From assembly GCF_001281045.1 (NCBI RefSeq), contig NZ_CP012622.1, positions 682,001 through 746,000 of the forward strand: a DNA stretch of 64,000 nucleotides. Reading direction: 5' to 3'. The position numbers and the translations under genes were made by a program. Source of the stretch: Spiroplasma cantharicola. GTDB taxonomy: Bacteria; Bacillota_I; Bacilli_A; Mycoplasmatales; Mycoplasmataceae. Shown piece after piece: positions 1 through 10,559 of this stretch. The notes under the pieces are model-generated. The model made no database searches and was not told where the DNA came from. It saw only the letters and a program-made list of their open reading frames with translations. Positions within the stretch are counted from its first letter, which is position 1, and each line of letters opens with the position of its first letter.

Positions 1-162
1 GATTTTAAGAACAAAGAAATAATCCCATTTGTTGTTTATTTATTTAAAAGTATTAGTAATATGAGAAAAACATTTGTGAAGGAGATTTCTCCCCTCCATT
101 TATATTGTTTCAAAATTTAAGGAAAAAATCTATACACTTTTATAAGTTAAAATGAATTACTC

Positions 163-216
163 AACTTAAAAATGTTTTATAAAATGCTTTATTTCTTAAT
201 AAAACATTTTTAAGTT
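163..216 (+). terminator. Long perfect stem-loop, probable terminator of a gene to the left
   Basis: An 18-bp perfect inverted repeat (163-180 against 199-216) with an 18-base loop. No gene is visible in bases 1-162, so it most likely ends a transcript entering from outside the window. Bases 1-162 otherwise hold only a short GGAGA/TCTCC hairpin at 81-92 and no supportable coding frame. Confidence 0.5.
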
Positions 217-228
217 TCATTTTACTAT

Positions 229-253
229 TTGCTTTTTTTTTTTTTTTTATAAT
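229..253 (+). promoter_or_regulatory. Poly-T promoter-like element (TTGCTT, T tract, TATAAT)
   Basis: TTGCTT (229-234) and TATAAT (248-253) are joined by an unbroken run of T (16 T in all, 233-248). The same arrangement stands before two lipoprotein genes at the other end of the window. The spacer here is 13 bases, shorter than the usual 16-18, so slippage in the tract could change activity. It points toward the short-chain dehydrogenase. Confidence 0.45.
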
Positions 254-259
254 TAGAAA

Positions 260-289
260 GTGTTAGTTATTTCCTATTATAACTAACAC
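260..289 (+). other. Stem-loop in the leader of the dehydrogenase gene
   Basis: An 11-bp perfect stem (260-270 with 279-289) and 8-base loop, starting about where a transcript from the poly-T element would begin. Only a short T stretch follows, so it may be a weak terminator or a 5' mRNA structure. A second TATAAT at 342-347 lies between it and the gene and may be the main promoter. Confidence 0.35.
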
Positions 290-376
290 ATCTTTTATAA
301 AAATATAATTAGTTTTAAATTAATTTGACTCTATTAAGTTGTATAATAATAAAATAATTAAGGGGGAAATTAATTT

Positions 377-1213
377 ATGAAAAATAAAGTGTGATTTATT
401 ACAGGGGCAAGTCAAGGATTTGGTCTAATATTTGTTAAAAAATTATTAGAAAAAGGACATTGTGTTTTAGCAACAAGTAGAAATCCAGAAAAAATAGTTC
501 AAGAAATTGGCAAAAATGAAAATTTGTTAGCAGTTAAAGTTGACTTATCAAAACAAAAAGAATTGGATAAAGCAATGAAACAATGTTTTGATAAATTTGG
601 TTCAATTGATATTTTACTAAATAATGCGGGATATGGTCAACTATGAACTTTCGAAGAAACTAGTGATGAAGAAATTAGAAAATGTTTTGAAGTCAATTTT
701 TTTGGAACACTAAATGCAACTAGAGCAGCATTGCCATATATGAGACAACAAAAATCAGGACATATTTTTACAACTTCATCTGTTTGAGGATATGTAGGAG
801 ATCCCTATATTTCTACTTATGCAGCTGTTAAATTTGCAACTGATGGTTGAACAGAAGCACTAAGTCATGAACTTGAAAATTTAAATATTGGTGTAAGTTG
901 TATAAAACCAGGAGGTTTTAGAACAAACTTTTTAGAATCAACTTCAATGGTTACTGGTGAAAGTAAAATTGAGGACTATAAAACTGCAAGAGATGCTTAT
1001 TTTGATGGAATTGCAAAATTTAATAAACAACAAGATGGAGATCCAGAAAAATATTGTGACTTTATTATTAATTTAACTAATAAAACTACAAAACCACCTC
1101 TTCATATTTTTACAGGTCGAGATGCTTATAAAAAAGCAGAAACTAAAATTGCAAATTTAAAAAAAGATATGAAAATATTAAAAAAAGAAGCTACAAATTT
1201 ACATGTAAAGTAA
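377..1213 (+). CDS. Short-chain dehydrogenase/reductase (SDR family)
   Basis: A 278-aa NAD(P)-dependent oxidoreductase of the classical SDR family, cytoplasmic; substrate unknown. The cofactor glycine motif TGASQGFG is at residues 9-16, NNAG follows further in, and the catalytic Tyr-x-x-x-Lys is Y148/K152. It contains several TGA tryptophans. The start is chosen for its strong AGGGGG ribosome site (361-366). It stands alone on the plus strand, with a TATAAT at 342-347, a poly-T element further upstream and a stem-loop terminator after the stop. Family assignment is firm; the substrate cannot be read from the sequence. Confidence 0.9.
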
Positions 1214-1245
1214 ATTTTATTGCTAATGAACATAGAAATAAAAAA

Positions 1246-1265
1246 GATAACTAAATCTAGTTATC
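1246..1265. terminator. Stem-loop terminator between convergent genes
   Basis: Perfect 8-bp stem GATAACTA/TAGTTATC with a 4-base loop. It is flanked by A-rich sequence on the left and T-rich sequence on the right, so it can serve both the SDR gene and the converging ABC permease gene. Confidence 0.6.
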
Positions 1266-1290
1266 AAAAATTTATTTATATGTTCATTTT

Positions 1291-2178
1291 TTATTTTTTA
1301 GCAGTTCATTTAAAAGTTAAAGTAGTAATTGTAAAAATTGCAATAAGTATCAATATAGCCCCAAGTACTGGTTGTCATGTTGCTGTAAAGTCTTTTGAAC
1401 CATCATGCAAATTAAATCCACTATCTCATCCCTTATCGCTTCAACCTCTTGTTGCATATAAAAATATAAAAACTGAATATTTATGAGGAATGAAATATGT
1501 AAATATAATCATTCCTTTGCTTGATTCAAATGTTTCTGGAGGTAGCATTATCCCAGACAAGAATATACTAAAAAAGTAAATCATCATAATCATACCTTGC
1601 ATTGAACCAACAGAACTAAATAGTCCCCCAAACATTGTTGCTAAAGCAATTGAAGTTAAAGTTATTAAAATCATTGATAATAATAAATAACCTCAATGAA
1701 CTCCTCCTAAAAGCTTTGCAAAAGTAGGATCATTTTTATTTAAAGCTAAACTATAAATTTCAGAGAAAATTAGATTAAAGATCATCATTAATATAAATGA
1801 TATTATTCCAGCAATTAAGTAGACAAATCAAAGAGCTCCAATAAACATCCCTTTTCTGATTCCAGTTATATCAATTCTTTTCAAAAAAACAGAGTTTTTT
1901 CATTCAACTACTGCTGGTGCTAATAATGTTAAGCAAGTAAGACAAGGCAATAAAGTATAGGCGAATAAAATTGAATTAGGATTTCCATTTCCACCAATAG
2001 CTGCTTTTTCACCCATTATAAAGAAAAACATAATGTTAAAAAAAATTGGAACAATAAGCATAAAAATTATTGATTTTGGTTCTTTAATAAAAGATTTAGA
2101 AAGTAATAAAGATAAATTATTAAATATACTAATTTGTTTTTTAATATTTACATCCTTTTGTTTTTTTAATTTATTCAT
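1291..2178 (-). CDS. ABC-2 type transporter permease
   Basis: A 295-aa membrane protein with about six hydrophobic segments, the first near residues 35-55. The layout is that of ABC-2 export permeases (drug, lipid or antimicrobial-peptide efflux). A charged 30-residue N-terminus precedes the first membrane segment. It has several TGA tryptophans. The gene starts directly after the stop of the partner ATPase, one base apart, so the two form an exporter operon. The exported substrate is not evident. Confidence 0.85.
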
Positions 2179-2179
2179 A

Positions 2180-2881
2180 TTATATTTCTCCCTTAAAGAA
2201 TTTATCCATTAGAGCTCTAACTGATTTGTGTTTTTTAATTGTATTGACTATTGAGTCATCATAAAAAACTTTACTATCTTTTATTATAATTAAGCGATCA
2301 CACATTTCTTCAACTTCTTCTGGGTGATGGGAAACTAACAGTAAAGTTTGATTAAATTCTTTTGTATTTTTTGAAAAGAAATCAATAATTTTAAATTGTA
2401 ATTCCATATCTAAACCCGTTGTTAACTCATCTAGAATTATAATTTTTGGATTATTCATAATTGAAATCATTGCATTAAATCTTTGTCTTTGCCCACCACT
2501 TAATTTTTTAAGAGGTCTGTCAATAAATTCATCAATTTCAAAAACTTTTTTAATTTTTTCTTCTCACTCTTTTGTTAATTTTGGATAAACTGCTTTATAG
2601 AAATCCAACATATTATGTGCTGTAATCCCTGTTGGTCAATTACCTTCTTGTAATTGAATTCCAATTTCTTGCTTAATATTGTCTTCCAAATTAATTTTAA
2701 TTTCTCCTGAATCAGGTTTAGAAAATTGTGCTATCATTTCAACTAATGTAGTTTTTCCACAACCATTGGCTCCCATTAAAGCCACCTTTTGACCCTCTTT
2801 TATTTCTAAATTAAAGTCTTTAAAGATAACTTTTTTACCAAATGCTTTTGAAATATTATTAATTTCTATTAAAGTTTTCAT
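2180..2881 (-). CDS. ABC transporter ATP-binding protein
   Basis: A 233-aa ATPase that powers the neighbouring ABC-2 permease. Walker A GANGCGKT is at residues 37-44, the signature LSGGQ at about 127-131, the Walker B Asp/Glu at about 151-152, and the switch histidine follows in SHHPEEVEEM. The start has an AAGGAG site eight bases upstream. It is the first gene of a two-gene export operon. The family is certain; the cargo is unknown. Confidence 0.92.
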
Positions 2882-2926
2882 ATAAATTCTCCTTATAAGT
2901 ATTTACTATAACATATTTTTAAATTA

Positions 2927-2953
2927 AAAAAATAAACATTAAGTTTATTTTTT
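2927..2953 (-). terminator. Stem-loop terminator after the large ABC permease
   Basis: An 11-bp stem of A/T with a GTTTATT/AATAAAC core and a 5-base loop, ending in a T run on the minus strand. It follows the large ABC permease and separates it from the next exporter operon. Confidence 0.6.
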
Positions 2954-3024
2954 CAAATATTTTTAGATACATAATTCTAAATTAAATTGCTAATTATAAC
3001 TAAGCTATTGAATATTAAATTATT

Positions 3025-4767
3025 TTAACTATATATATTTTTTTTGAATTTTCTATTAGCAAAAAATATGAAAATGACATCTAATATTATATAAAATAAA
3101 TAAATATAAATTATTAAAAATATTCCCTTTTCTTTTGGTTTTATACCTTGATCAAATATACTTGAGTCTGTACTCAATTGACTAGTTTCATCATTTTGAA
3201 CTCTATCTATATCTTCTTTGACATTTTTTAAATCAAATCTTGACTTAAGAGTTTTATAATTATTCATAGGTCCTATATTTGAAATATAATCACTATTAAA
3301 GTTATTATCTATATTTACTTCATTTAAAAATGAATTAAATGTAAATATATTTAAAAAAGATTCAACATTATTTTTAATAAAAATCTTATTATAATTTTCA
3401 AAAGTAAATGATTCTCCAAAATAATTTTCAGTATATATTTTATTTGAATTTAATGGTATTTTCATTGAATAAGCTCAATAAGTAAACAACATCTGAGAAA
3501 ACAAAAGATATTCTGGTGCATTTTTGTAAAATTCATTAACTTTTAGTTGTTTTTCAGTTTTATTACTACTTTCTCATTCACCAAAATCAGATCCGATATT
3601 ATTTTTAAAATATAAGTTCATATATCTACCATATTGAAAGAAAAATAATTTACGTTTATTTAAAAATAAAATTAAATCAGAGTATTTATTTCAATATTTA
3701 TTATCTTTTTTAAGCTCTTTAATAAAATATTTTGTATCAAAATTTATTTTATTTGAGTTTTTAATGTTCATCGGCATCATCTCTAAATTATATGGGCTTT
3801 TTCAATCTTTTAAAACCTCATAAGTATCAAATGCAAAACTACCCAATATTTTATTACCATCATTGATAATTAGATCATCTTGCAAAATTTCTTCTGTAGT
3901 TTCATCACTTTTTACATTTAAAATTTGACCCATTTTATAAAAACGAGCAGTTTCTGGATCTAATGTGTTACCATATTCGTGAAAAAAAGTTGCTAAATTA
4001 ATCTTTTGCTCACCCGAAGCATTTCAAATATTTTTTGCAAAATTTGGAGCTATAAAAATATCTTTAAAATACTCATCATTTTTATATTGTTCGTAAAATT
4101 CATATCCCATATTTATTTTTACATTTACTTCAGACATTCTCTTTACATCATCTACTGGAGAACTACTAATTATCTGTTTTCCAATATAATTAAATAAGCC
4201 CGAGAATGATAAAATAAACACAAGGAATGAATTTATAATTGAAGCACTATTTTTCTTAAAATAACTAAAAATTAATACTGAAAATGAAACATAAAATATT
4301 GTTATAAACAATAATATCAAATAAGGTTTTATTACATAATAATAATATGTTCTATTGGTATCTTCATTTCCAATTAAGAAAAATAAACTTGTAATTAAAT
4401 TTATAATAATTAATAAGTATAAAAATGCTAGAATAAATAAAATTCTTGTAAAAAACATTATATTTTTATTAATACCATGTCTTTGTTCCATATTTAATAT
4501 ATTTAAAGTTGTACTACTTTTAAATAATGTTGATGTCAATATTATTGAAAAAATACCTATAAAAAGATAATTAAATAAATTACTTAATATTAAAATTGCA
4601 GTACTACTTGCGTCAATAAATTCATTTTTCAAATTTATCAAAACAATTTGAAAAATGAGATTAATAATTAAAAAGATTAAACTAAACAATAATGTTTTTC
4701 ATTGCCTTAGAAAAAATATGAAATTCAAATTGAATATCATTTTGAAATTTAAGTATCCATTATTCAT
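3025..4767 (-). CDS. ABC transporter permease with large extracytoplasmic domain
   Basis: A 580-aa membrane protein read through many TGA tryptophans. About five or six hydrophobic segments fill residues 20-210. A long hydrophilic, Asn/Lys/Tyr-rich region follows (about 215-545), and a final membrane segment ends in a basic tail. This shape suggests an ABC-2-like exporter subunit with a large outer domain between its last two membrane segments. The ATG overlaps the end of the ATPase gene by 8 bases and has a GAGGGA site, so the two are co-translated. No known subfamily was recognised. Confidence 0.75.
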
Positions 4768-5491
4768 AAACTTCCCTCAACAAATCTATATTCATTTTTT
4801 TATTAGTATAATATTTTTGATAAATATCTTGAATACTATTTTTTTTATTATCAAAATATTCATCATATAAAATTTTTCCCTTTTTAATTAAAATTACTCT
4901 ATTTGCAATAAGTTGTAATTCTTCTGCTAAGTGACTTGTAATAAGCATCCCTATCTTTAATTCACCAAGATACTTAATTATTTCTAAAAACTCAATTTTT
5001 GAATCAATATCCAAGTTAGCTGTAGGTTCATCAAAAAAGATGAATTTTGGTTCAGTAAGCAATACACCTGCTAAAATAGCTTTCTTCTTTTGTCCAGATG
5101 AAAGATTTTTTAATTTTTTATTTATTAAATCTTCTATCTCAATCATTTTTAATATTTTTTCTTGCTTTTTAATAAAAATATCTTTTTTCATATTATTTAA
5201 TTTTGATAAATATCAAAGATATTGTTTTAAAGTCAATTCCAAAGGAATACTATTTTGATCTGAGAAAAATGATATTTTTGTTAAATTTTTTCAAATATGC
5301 AAATTCTCATTATCAAATTCTATATTTCCAGAATCTAATTTTACAAGATTAAATATTGATTTTATTAAAGTAGTTTTACCTGAACCATTTTCCCCAATTA
5401 AAGCAATAATATCACTACTTTTAAATTCTAAATTTACATCTTTTAATTCAAAGTTTTGATAGACTTTTGAAATATTATTAATTTTAATCAT
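4760..5491 (-). CDS. ABC transporter ATP-binding protein
   Basis: A 243-aa ATPase. Walker A GENGSGKT is at residues 33-40, the signature is LSSGQ, and Walker B plus D-loop reads FFDEPTANLD. The C-terminus is longer than the core fold. The start is set at the ATG preceded by a GGGGG ribosome site; a TTG four codons earlier lies inside that site and is rejected. It overlaps the large permease by 8 bases and is its energy-supplying partner. Such pairs often export peptides or antibiotics, but nothing here identifies the cargo. Confidence 0.9.
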
Positions 5492-5636
5492 TTTTTCCCC
5501 CAAAAAAGTTATCTATAAAATAACTATAAATTTTATATTATTATGCAAATTTAATTAAAAATATTTTTTATTTATTACATAATAATTTTAATACAATTAT
5601 TAATAATTAACATAAAAAATTTTATCAAATTTTGCA

Positions 5637-5679
5637 ATATGAAATAAAAAGTACTTCTAAAGCACTTTTTATTTCATAT
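5637..5679 (-). terminator. Strong stem-loop terminator after rpiB
   Basis: A 16-bp perfect stem (5637-5652 with 5664-5679) around an 11-base loop, just downstream of the rpiB stop on the minus strand. It closes the PTS-epimerase-isomerase operon. Confidence 0.75.
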
Positions 5680-5682
5680 TTA

Positions 5683-6105
5683 TTAATACATATCTATTCT
5701 TTTTTGATGTCTTCCACCCTCAAAATTCGCATTAATTCATTCATTAATTATCATTTTTGCAAGTTCTAATCCTATAACTCTTGACCCCAATGATAAAATA
5801 TTTGTATTATTATGCTCCTTTGAAAGTTTAGCACTATAAGGTTCACTACAAACAACAGCTCTTATTCCCTTTATTTTATTAGCAGCCAATGATATTCCAA
5901 CACCTGTTCCGCAAAAAATAACACCTAAATCAACTTCTTTATTTGCTACTAATTTTGCAACCTCTTTTCCAAATAATGGGTAGTCGGTTCTTTCAAGTTT
6001 ATTTGTACCAACATCAATTATTTCATAACCTAATTCATAAAATCATTTCTTTATTGGTTCTTTTAAAACCAAACCAACATGATCACTACCTATTGCTATT
6101 TTCAT
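5683..6105 (-). CDS. rpiB: Ribose-5-phosphate isomerase B family (RpiB/AlsI-like)
   Basis: A 140-aa sugar-phosphate isomerase of the RpiB/LacAB family. Visible marks are GSDHVG near the N-terminus, DVGT, the active-site cysteine in FCGTGVGIS, and the SLGSR motif. RpiB interconverts ribose-5-P and ribulose-5-P, and also allose-6-P and allulose-6-P. It is the last gene of an operon with a PTS permease and a ribulose-P-epimerase-like protein, one base from the latter. That company suggests hexose (allose-type) catabolism as much as the pentose pathway; the sequence alone cannot decide. Confidence 0.9.
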
Positions 6106-6106
6106 T

Positions 6107-6781
6107 TTATAATTCCCTTTCAATTTTTAGTAATTGTTCTTTTAAATTAGCTTCTTTATTATTTATAAATGCTCCAACTACAAGAACTTCAGCTCCCTCT
6201 AACTTTAATTTTTCATATGTATTTTCTCTTACACCACCATCAACTTGTATAAAGTAATTTAATTTACTATTTATTTTATATTTTGACAAATAATTTAAAT
6301 TATCATAAACTATTTCATTAAGCTTTTGCCCATTAAATCCTGGTTTAATTGCCATGCACATTACACCATCAAGTAATTTTAAGTATGGTTTTAAAACTAC
6401 AGGATTTGTTTCTGGATTTATTGCTAAAATTGCTTTCATTCCAGTTTTTTTTATCTCTTTAATTATATTAATAATATTTTCGTGACTTTTATTAGTAACT
6501 GATTCAAAATGAAAATTAAAATGATTTGCTCCAGCTTCTGAAAAAGATTTAATATATCTTTGCGGTTCTAAGCACATTAAATGAACATCAATAATTAAAT
6601 TTTTATACTTTTCCTTTATATCTTTACAAAATTTTTGACATAAAGCATAGTTATTTACAAAATTGCCGTCCATTATATCAACATGAATTCAATCAACACC
6701 AGCATTAACTAATTGATCAAGTTTTTTACCTATTTCTAAAAAATTAAATACATATATAGATACTGCAACTTTTGTTTTCAT
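6107..6781 (-). CDS. Ribulose-phosphate 3-epimerase family (Rpe or AlsE-like)
   Basis: A 224-aa TIM-barrel epimerase. The catalytic aspartates are in VDIMDGNFV and IQVDGGV, a metal histidine is in DVHLM, and the phosphate loop is near the C-terminus (LVVGAF). Family members epimerise ribulose-5-P to xylulose-5-P, or allulose-6-P to fructose-6-P (AlsE). It is translated one base after the PTS permease stop and one base before rpiB. The context of a dedicated PTS plus RpiB plus a divergent RpiR regulator favours an AlsE-like role, but this is inference. Confidence 0.85.
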
Positions 6782-6782
6782 A

Positions 6783-8681
6783 TTATCTACCTAATTTCTC
6801 TTTTACATTTAATGAAATATTTGAAACTTGAGGGCCATAAATTATTTGAATGTTTTCACCCTTTTTTATTATTCCCATATTTCCCGTTTGATTTAAAATA
6901 TCTTCATTTATTAATCGAGAGTCTTTGACTTTAATTCTTAATCTTGACGCACAATTATTAACTTCTAATATATTTTCTTGTCCACCAAGTCCATTAATTA
7001 TTTTATTTGTCTGTTCAATTGTATAAACTATATCTTTACTATTTTTAGTCTTATTTAAGGATTGCTCAGTTTTTTGAAGTGCTATATCTTCTTCTTGAGA
7101 ATTTCTTCCTGGAGTTTTAAGATCTTTAAATTTGATTAATGATCAAAATGAAAAGAAATACGCAGGAGCAATTATTAATAAACCATAAATCATTATTCAC
7201 AATGAGCCATTTCTTCCTGCAAACATTCCAAATATAGTTATTTCACTTTTTCCAATTATATCAACTCCACTTGAATACCCCGGAATTAAACCAAAGAAAA
7301 CATAATCAATCATTCCAGCTGTAAATCCATTACCTGCTTGAATATTTAATAAATAAGCAAATAAATAACTAAGTCCTCCTATTAAAGCATGAACACCAAA
7401 TAATAAAGGAGCTACAAAAATGAAAGAAAATATTAATGGTTCAATAATTCCTGTAGCCATAGATGTAACTATTGCTGATCCCAAAATACCTGTAACTTCT
7501 TTTTTATTTTCTGGTTTTGCTAAAAATATCATAGCCAATCCAGCTGCAGGAAGACCATAGTTATAAACTGCAAATCTTCCACTCATAAATCCAGTTCCTA
7601 CCTCTGTAGTAAAATGATTGAATGAAATATTTCAAACATCTCCACTTTTATAAATAATATCTAAATAACTTGTCATATTATTATCTAAAATACTTTGATA
7701 AGCTTCTTCTGATAATTCAAAACTTCGACCAATTCAATTCATTTGTTCAAAAAAAATTGTATATGCTCCTTGAGTTAAATTTCAACCTGTTATAACTCCA
7801 TCAGATATTTCAGGTGCATATCAAGTACCTCCAACTGAGGTAAACCAAAATGGTGTATAAAACACGTGATGTAATCCTGTAGGAATTAACAATTGTTCAA
7901 ATACTCCAAAAAAATATGCAGCAATTGAACCTGATGTTCTTGCATACTCTTCCTTACTTCCAACATTCATTCAAGTCCCTAAACCTGAACCAATTTGAAA
8001 TAAAGCTATCATCATAATTGGTCATACAAAGAAAATAACAACTCCTAAAGCTATTCCCATAAAAAAAGTAGCTATCGGAACAAATTTTTCTCCACCAAAA
8101 AATGATAACATTCTAGGAACTTTTATATTATAAGTTTTATTATGTACAATTGCTGTTAGTGAACCTACAATTATTCCTCCAAGAACAGAAAGATCCATTG
8201 TTGGATTAATACCCATAACACTTGATAACATACCTTTGTTTTTTCCTATCTCAACCAATTTAGAATCACCTGTTATTTTTCAAGGATCAAAACCAACAAT
8301 TAATTCTTTATTTTGATTCAGATGCGGTAAAAATAGAGCAGATACTGTAACTGTCATTGTCATAAATGCAATCATAGCTGATACAGCAGCAACACCTTTT
8401 GATTTTTTTGCAAAACCAAAAGCTATAGATGATGCAAATAAAATTCCCAAACAGGAAAATACAACATTTCCTATTGTCTTTATTACTTGAAAAAAGTTAA
8501 CTCAACCAATTCCTCATCCATGAGTTTGAGCTGCTGCTAAAAACCCACCACCAATTCCAAGCAATATACCTGCAATTGGCAATATTGCTATTGGAAAAAC
8601 AATTGCTCTTGATAAGTTTGAAATTTTGCTTGTTGTTTTTGTACCAAAAACTTTTCAAGTTTCTTTTTTAAATAATTTCAT
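6783..8681 (-). CDS. PTS EIICB permease, glucose/N-acetylglucosamine family
   Basis: A 632-aa sugar permease. The EIIC membrane domain (about residues 1-510, many glycine-rich membrane segments) is followed by a linker and a C-terminal EIIB domain whose phosphorylated cysteine is C577 in NNCASRLRI. It lacks a fused EIIA, so phosphate must come from a separate EIIA-Glc-type protein. It is longer than typical PtsG (about 480 aa), with extra sequence in the EIIC loops. An AAAGG site precedes the start. It heads the operon with the epimerase and RpiB. The sugar may be allose or allulose judging from the neighbours. Confidence 0.88.
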
Positions 8682-8768
8682 ATTAAATACCTTTCTATTG
8701 AGGGATACTCCTATCCTTCAGCCTTATTTTATTATTCAAAAAGGTATTACTATTTTTTATTTATTTTC

Positions 8769-8783
8769 TGTTGCTTAGCAACA
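8769..8783. promoter_or_regulatory. Palindrome in the divergent promoter region, candidate RpiR operator
   Basis: A perfect odd palindrome, T-GTTGCT-T-AGCAAC-A, lies in the 145-bp gap between the PTS permease and the divergent RpiR-type regulator. On the plus strand it overlaps TTGCTT, which could serve as -35 for a TATACT at 8796-8801 in front of the regulator. Binding there could control both directions. A second small hairpin, GGATA/TATCC, sits at 8703-8716 in the PTS leader. Confidence 0.4.
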
Positions 8784-8826
8784 ATTTTTAAAAGATATAC
8801 TTTAAGTAGAGTAAAGGAATAATAAT

Positions 8827-9657
8827 ATGGAACTAACAAGTACTGAAAAACTAATTCTATTGAAAATTGAAAATGATATTGAAACTTTTACAAATAAATC
8901 TATTTCAGAATTAAGTAAATTGTATTATGCATCTGACGCCTCAATTCTAAGATTGGTAAAAAAACTTGATTATAAATCACTAAAAGAAATGCAAATTGAG
9001 TTTGGAAGTAAATTAAAAATTAGCAATATGATAAACAATTTTAAGGAGGACTCATTATTTGAAACAAATACTAATATCGACGAAACTATCTCTAGCATAA
9101 CAGCCTTAAGTCTTTATTCAATATTTAGAACTGAAGAAAATTTAGATAAAAAAGCTGTTGAAAAATTTGTAAATATAATTTTAGAAAGTTCAAGTATTTC
9201 AATTTTTGGAATTGGAAATTCAAAAAACTCAGCATCATTTTTAAATAATCAGTTACAAAGAATAGGAATTTTATCAAGTTTACAAGATTCTGTTCATGGG
9301 TTTTTAATGCAAACTGGGTTTTTGAAAAATAAAAATATATCTATAATAATTTCAAATACATTAAAAACAAAGGAAATTAAATTTATATTAAACTTCTTAA
9401 AAAATAATAATATTCCTTACCTATTAATAACCTCAAATAAAAATAACAGTGAAAATGAATTTATAAAATTTGCAAGGTGCACTATTGAATATTCTATTAA
9501 CTCAAAGGAGAAATATTCGTTTCCAATGATAAGTTCTTTTTATTCGCAAATATTTATAATAAATATAATTTTTAATAGATTAATTCAAAAGACAAAGGAC
9601 TTTAAAAGTAAGATTGAGATGGGTAACGAAATGACTCTTAAGTGAAATAAATCTTAA
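8827..9657 (+). CDS. RpiR/MurR-family transcriptional regulator
   Basis: A 276-aa regulator. An N-terminal helix-turn-helix domain (about 1-77, with DASILRLVKKLDY typical of the recognition helix region) is followed by a SIS sugar-phosphate-binding domain (about 115-255, with GIGNSKNSA). It ends through a TGA tryptophan, adding four residues past that codon. An AAAGGAA site precedes the ATG. It is divergent from the EIICB-epimerase-RpiB operon and very likely controls it, as the founding member RpiR/AlsR does for rpiB and the allose genes in E. coli. Confidence 0.9.
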
Positions 9658-9664
9658 ATAAAAT

Positions 9665-9687
9665 AAAAATTGCCTAAGGCAATTTTT
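9665..9687. terminator. Bidirectional stem-loop terminator
   Basis: A 10-bp perfect stem AAAAATTGCC/GGCAATTTTT with a 3-base loop between convergent genes, with A and T tracts on either side. It touches the stop codon of the minus-strand EIIA gene. Confidence 0.75.
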
Positions 9688-9992
9688 TAATTGGTATATA
9701 AATTAATCAAGTGTTCGGCCAAATCGATAATAATAATAGCACTTGTTAAATGATCTTGTGAATGGACAAAAAGTAAAGATATATCCAGTTTTTCACCACC
9801 AGCTTCCTGTGCAATTAAGTCACCATGAATATTATGTACTTTATTTAATTCTAATTTTGCTTCTGAAAGCATTTCCAAAGCTTTCTTTTTATTTTTCTTT
9901 TGAGCAATTGTTATTGCAGATAAAGCCATTGATTTTGCAGTTCCAGCTGTTGCTATTAACTCCATACTAACATTTATAATTTTTTCATTCAT
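9687..9992 (-). CDS. PTS EIIA component, lactose/cellobiose family
   Basis: A 101-aa all-helical EIIA of the Lac family. The phosphorylated histidine is H77 in LFVHSQDH, and the helix-rich layout and length match LacF/CelC. It accepts phosphate from HPr and passes it to the EIIB encoded at the head of the same operon (19.2-19.5 kb). Its ATG overlaps the stop of the preceding membrane-protein gene by one base (TAATG), so it is translationally coupled. It is the last gene of a thirteen-gene operon. Confidence 0.92.
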   Translation of the reverse strand: MNEKIINVSMELIATAGTAKSMALSAITIAQKKNKKKALEMLSEAKLELNKVHNIHGDLIAQEAGGEKLDISLLFVHSQDHLTSAIIIIDLAEHLINLYTN

Positions 9993-10546
9993 TATTTATA
10001 ATCTCCTAATTTTTCTATATCTTTAAATTGAAATAATAAGTCCTCAAGATATCAATTTTTACTATCTTTTCTGTAAATAAAGAAAATAGAACTCATTAAT
10101 GAATCATCTTGATTATCTCCATCTTTATATCTAATATCTTCAAAATAATTATTTGTAACTGAGAAAATAATAAAACTTTTAGAAGATAAAGATTCTATTT
10201 CATATATATTTATATATTTAATTATAACTTTGTTGTCCTTTTGATAATCATAATAGGAATTTCTTTGTTTAACAAATTCATTACATCTATTAACAAATTT
10301 TTCTGAAGTATAATCCAACTCTTTACAGACCTTATCATTTTCCTCTTGTAATACTATCTGATTATAGTATTTTATTGTTTTATTTTTATATTCAACATAT
10401 AAGAATCCCTTAAAAGCAAAACCTCATATTAAAATTATAAAGAGTATTATAGATAAAAGAATTAAAACTATTCTAGCTCATCAATACCAAGGTTTTCCAT
10501 TTAAAAAAGTTTTTTGACTAACCTCTTTTTCACTAATTTTTTCCAT
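9992..10546 (-). CDS. Small single-pass membrane protein in PTS operon
   Basis: A 184-aa protein of unknown function. Residues 1-20 are charged and probably cytoplasmic, one membrane helix lies at about 25-50, and a hydrophilic, Asp/Lys/Tyr-rich domain follows that would be exported or anchored outside. It contains four TGA tryptophans. It sits between an RpiR regulator and the EIIA of the same operon and overlaps EIIA by one base. No family was recognised. Confidence 0.7.
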
Positions 10547-10559
10547 AAACCTTCCTTAT

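Noticed and set aside
325-347. TTGACT (325-330) as -35 of the SDR promoter
   Set aside because: Only 11 bases separate it from TATAAT at 342-347, too short for a sigma-A promoter.
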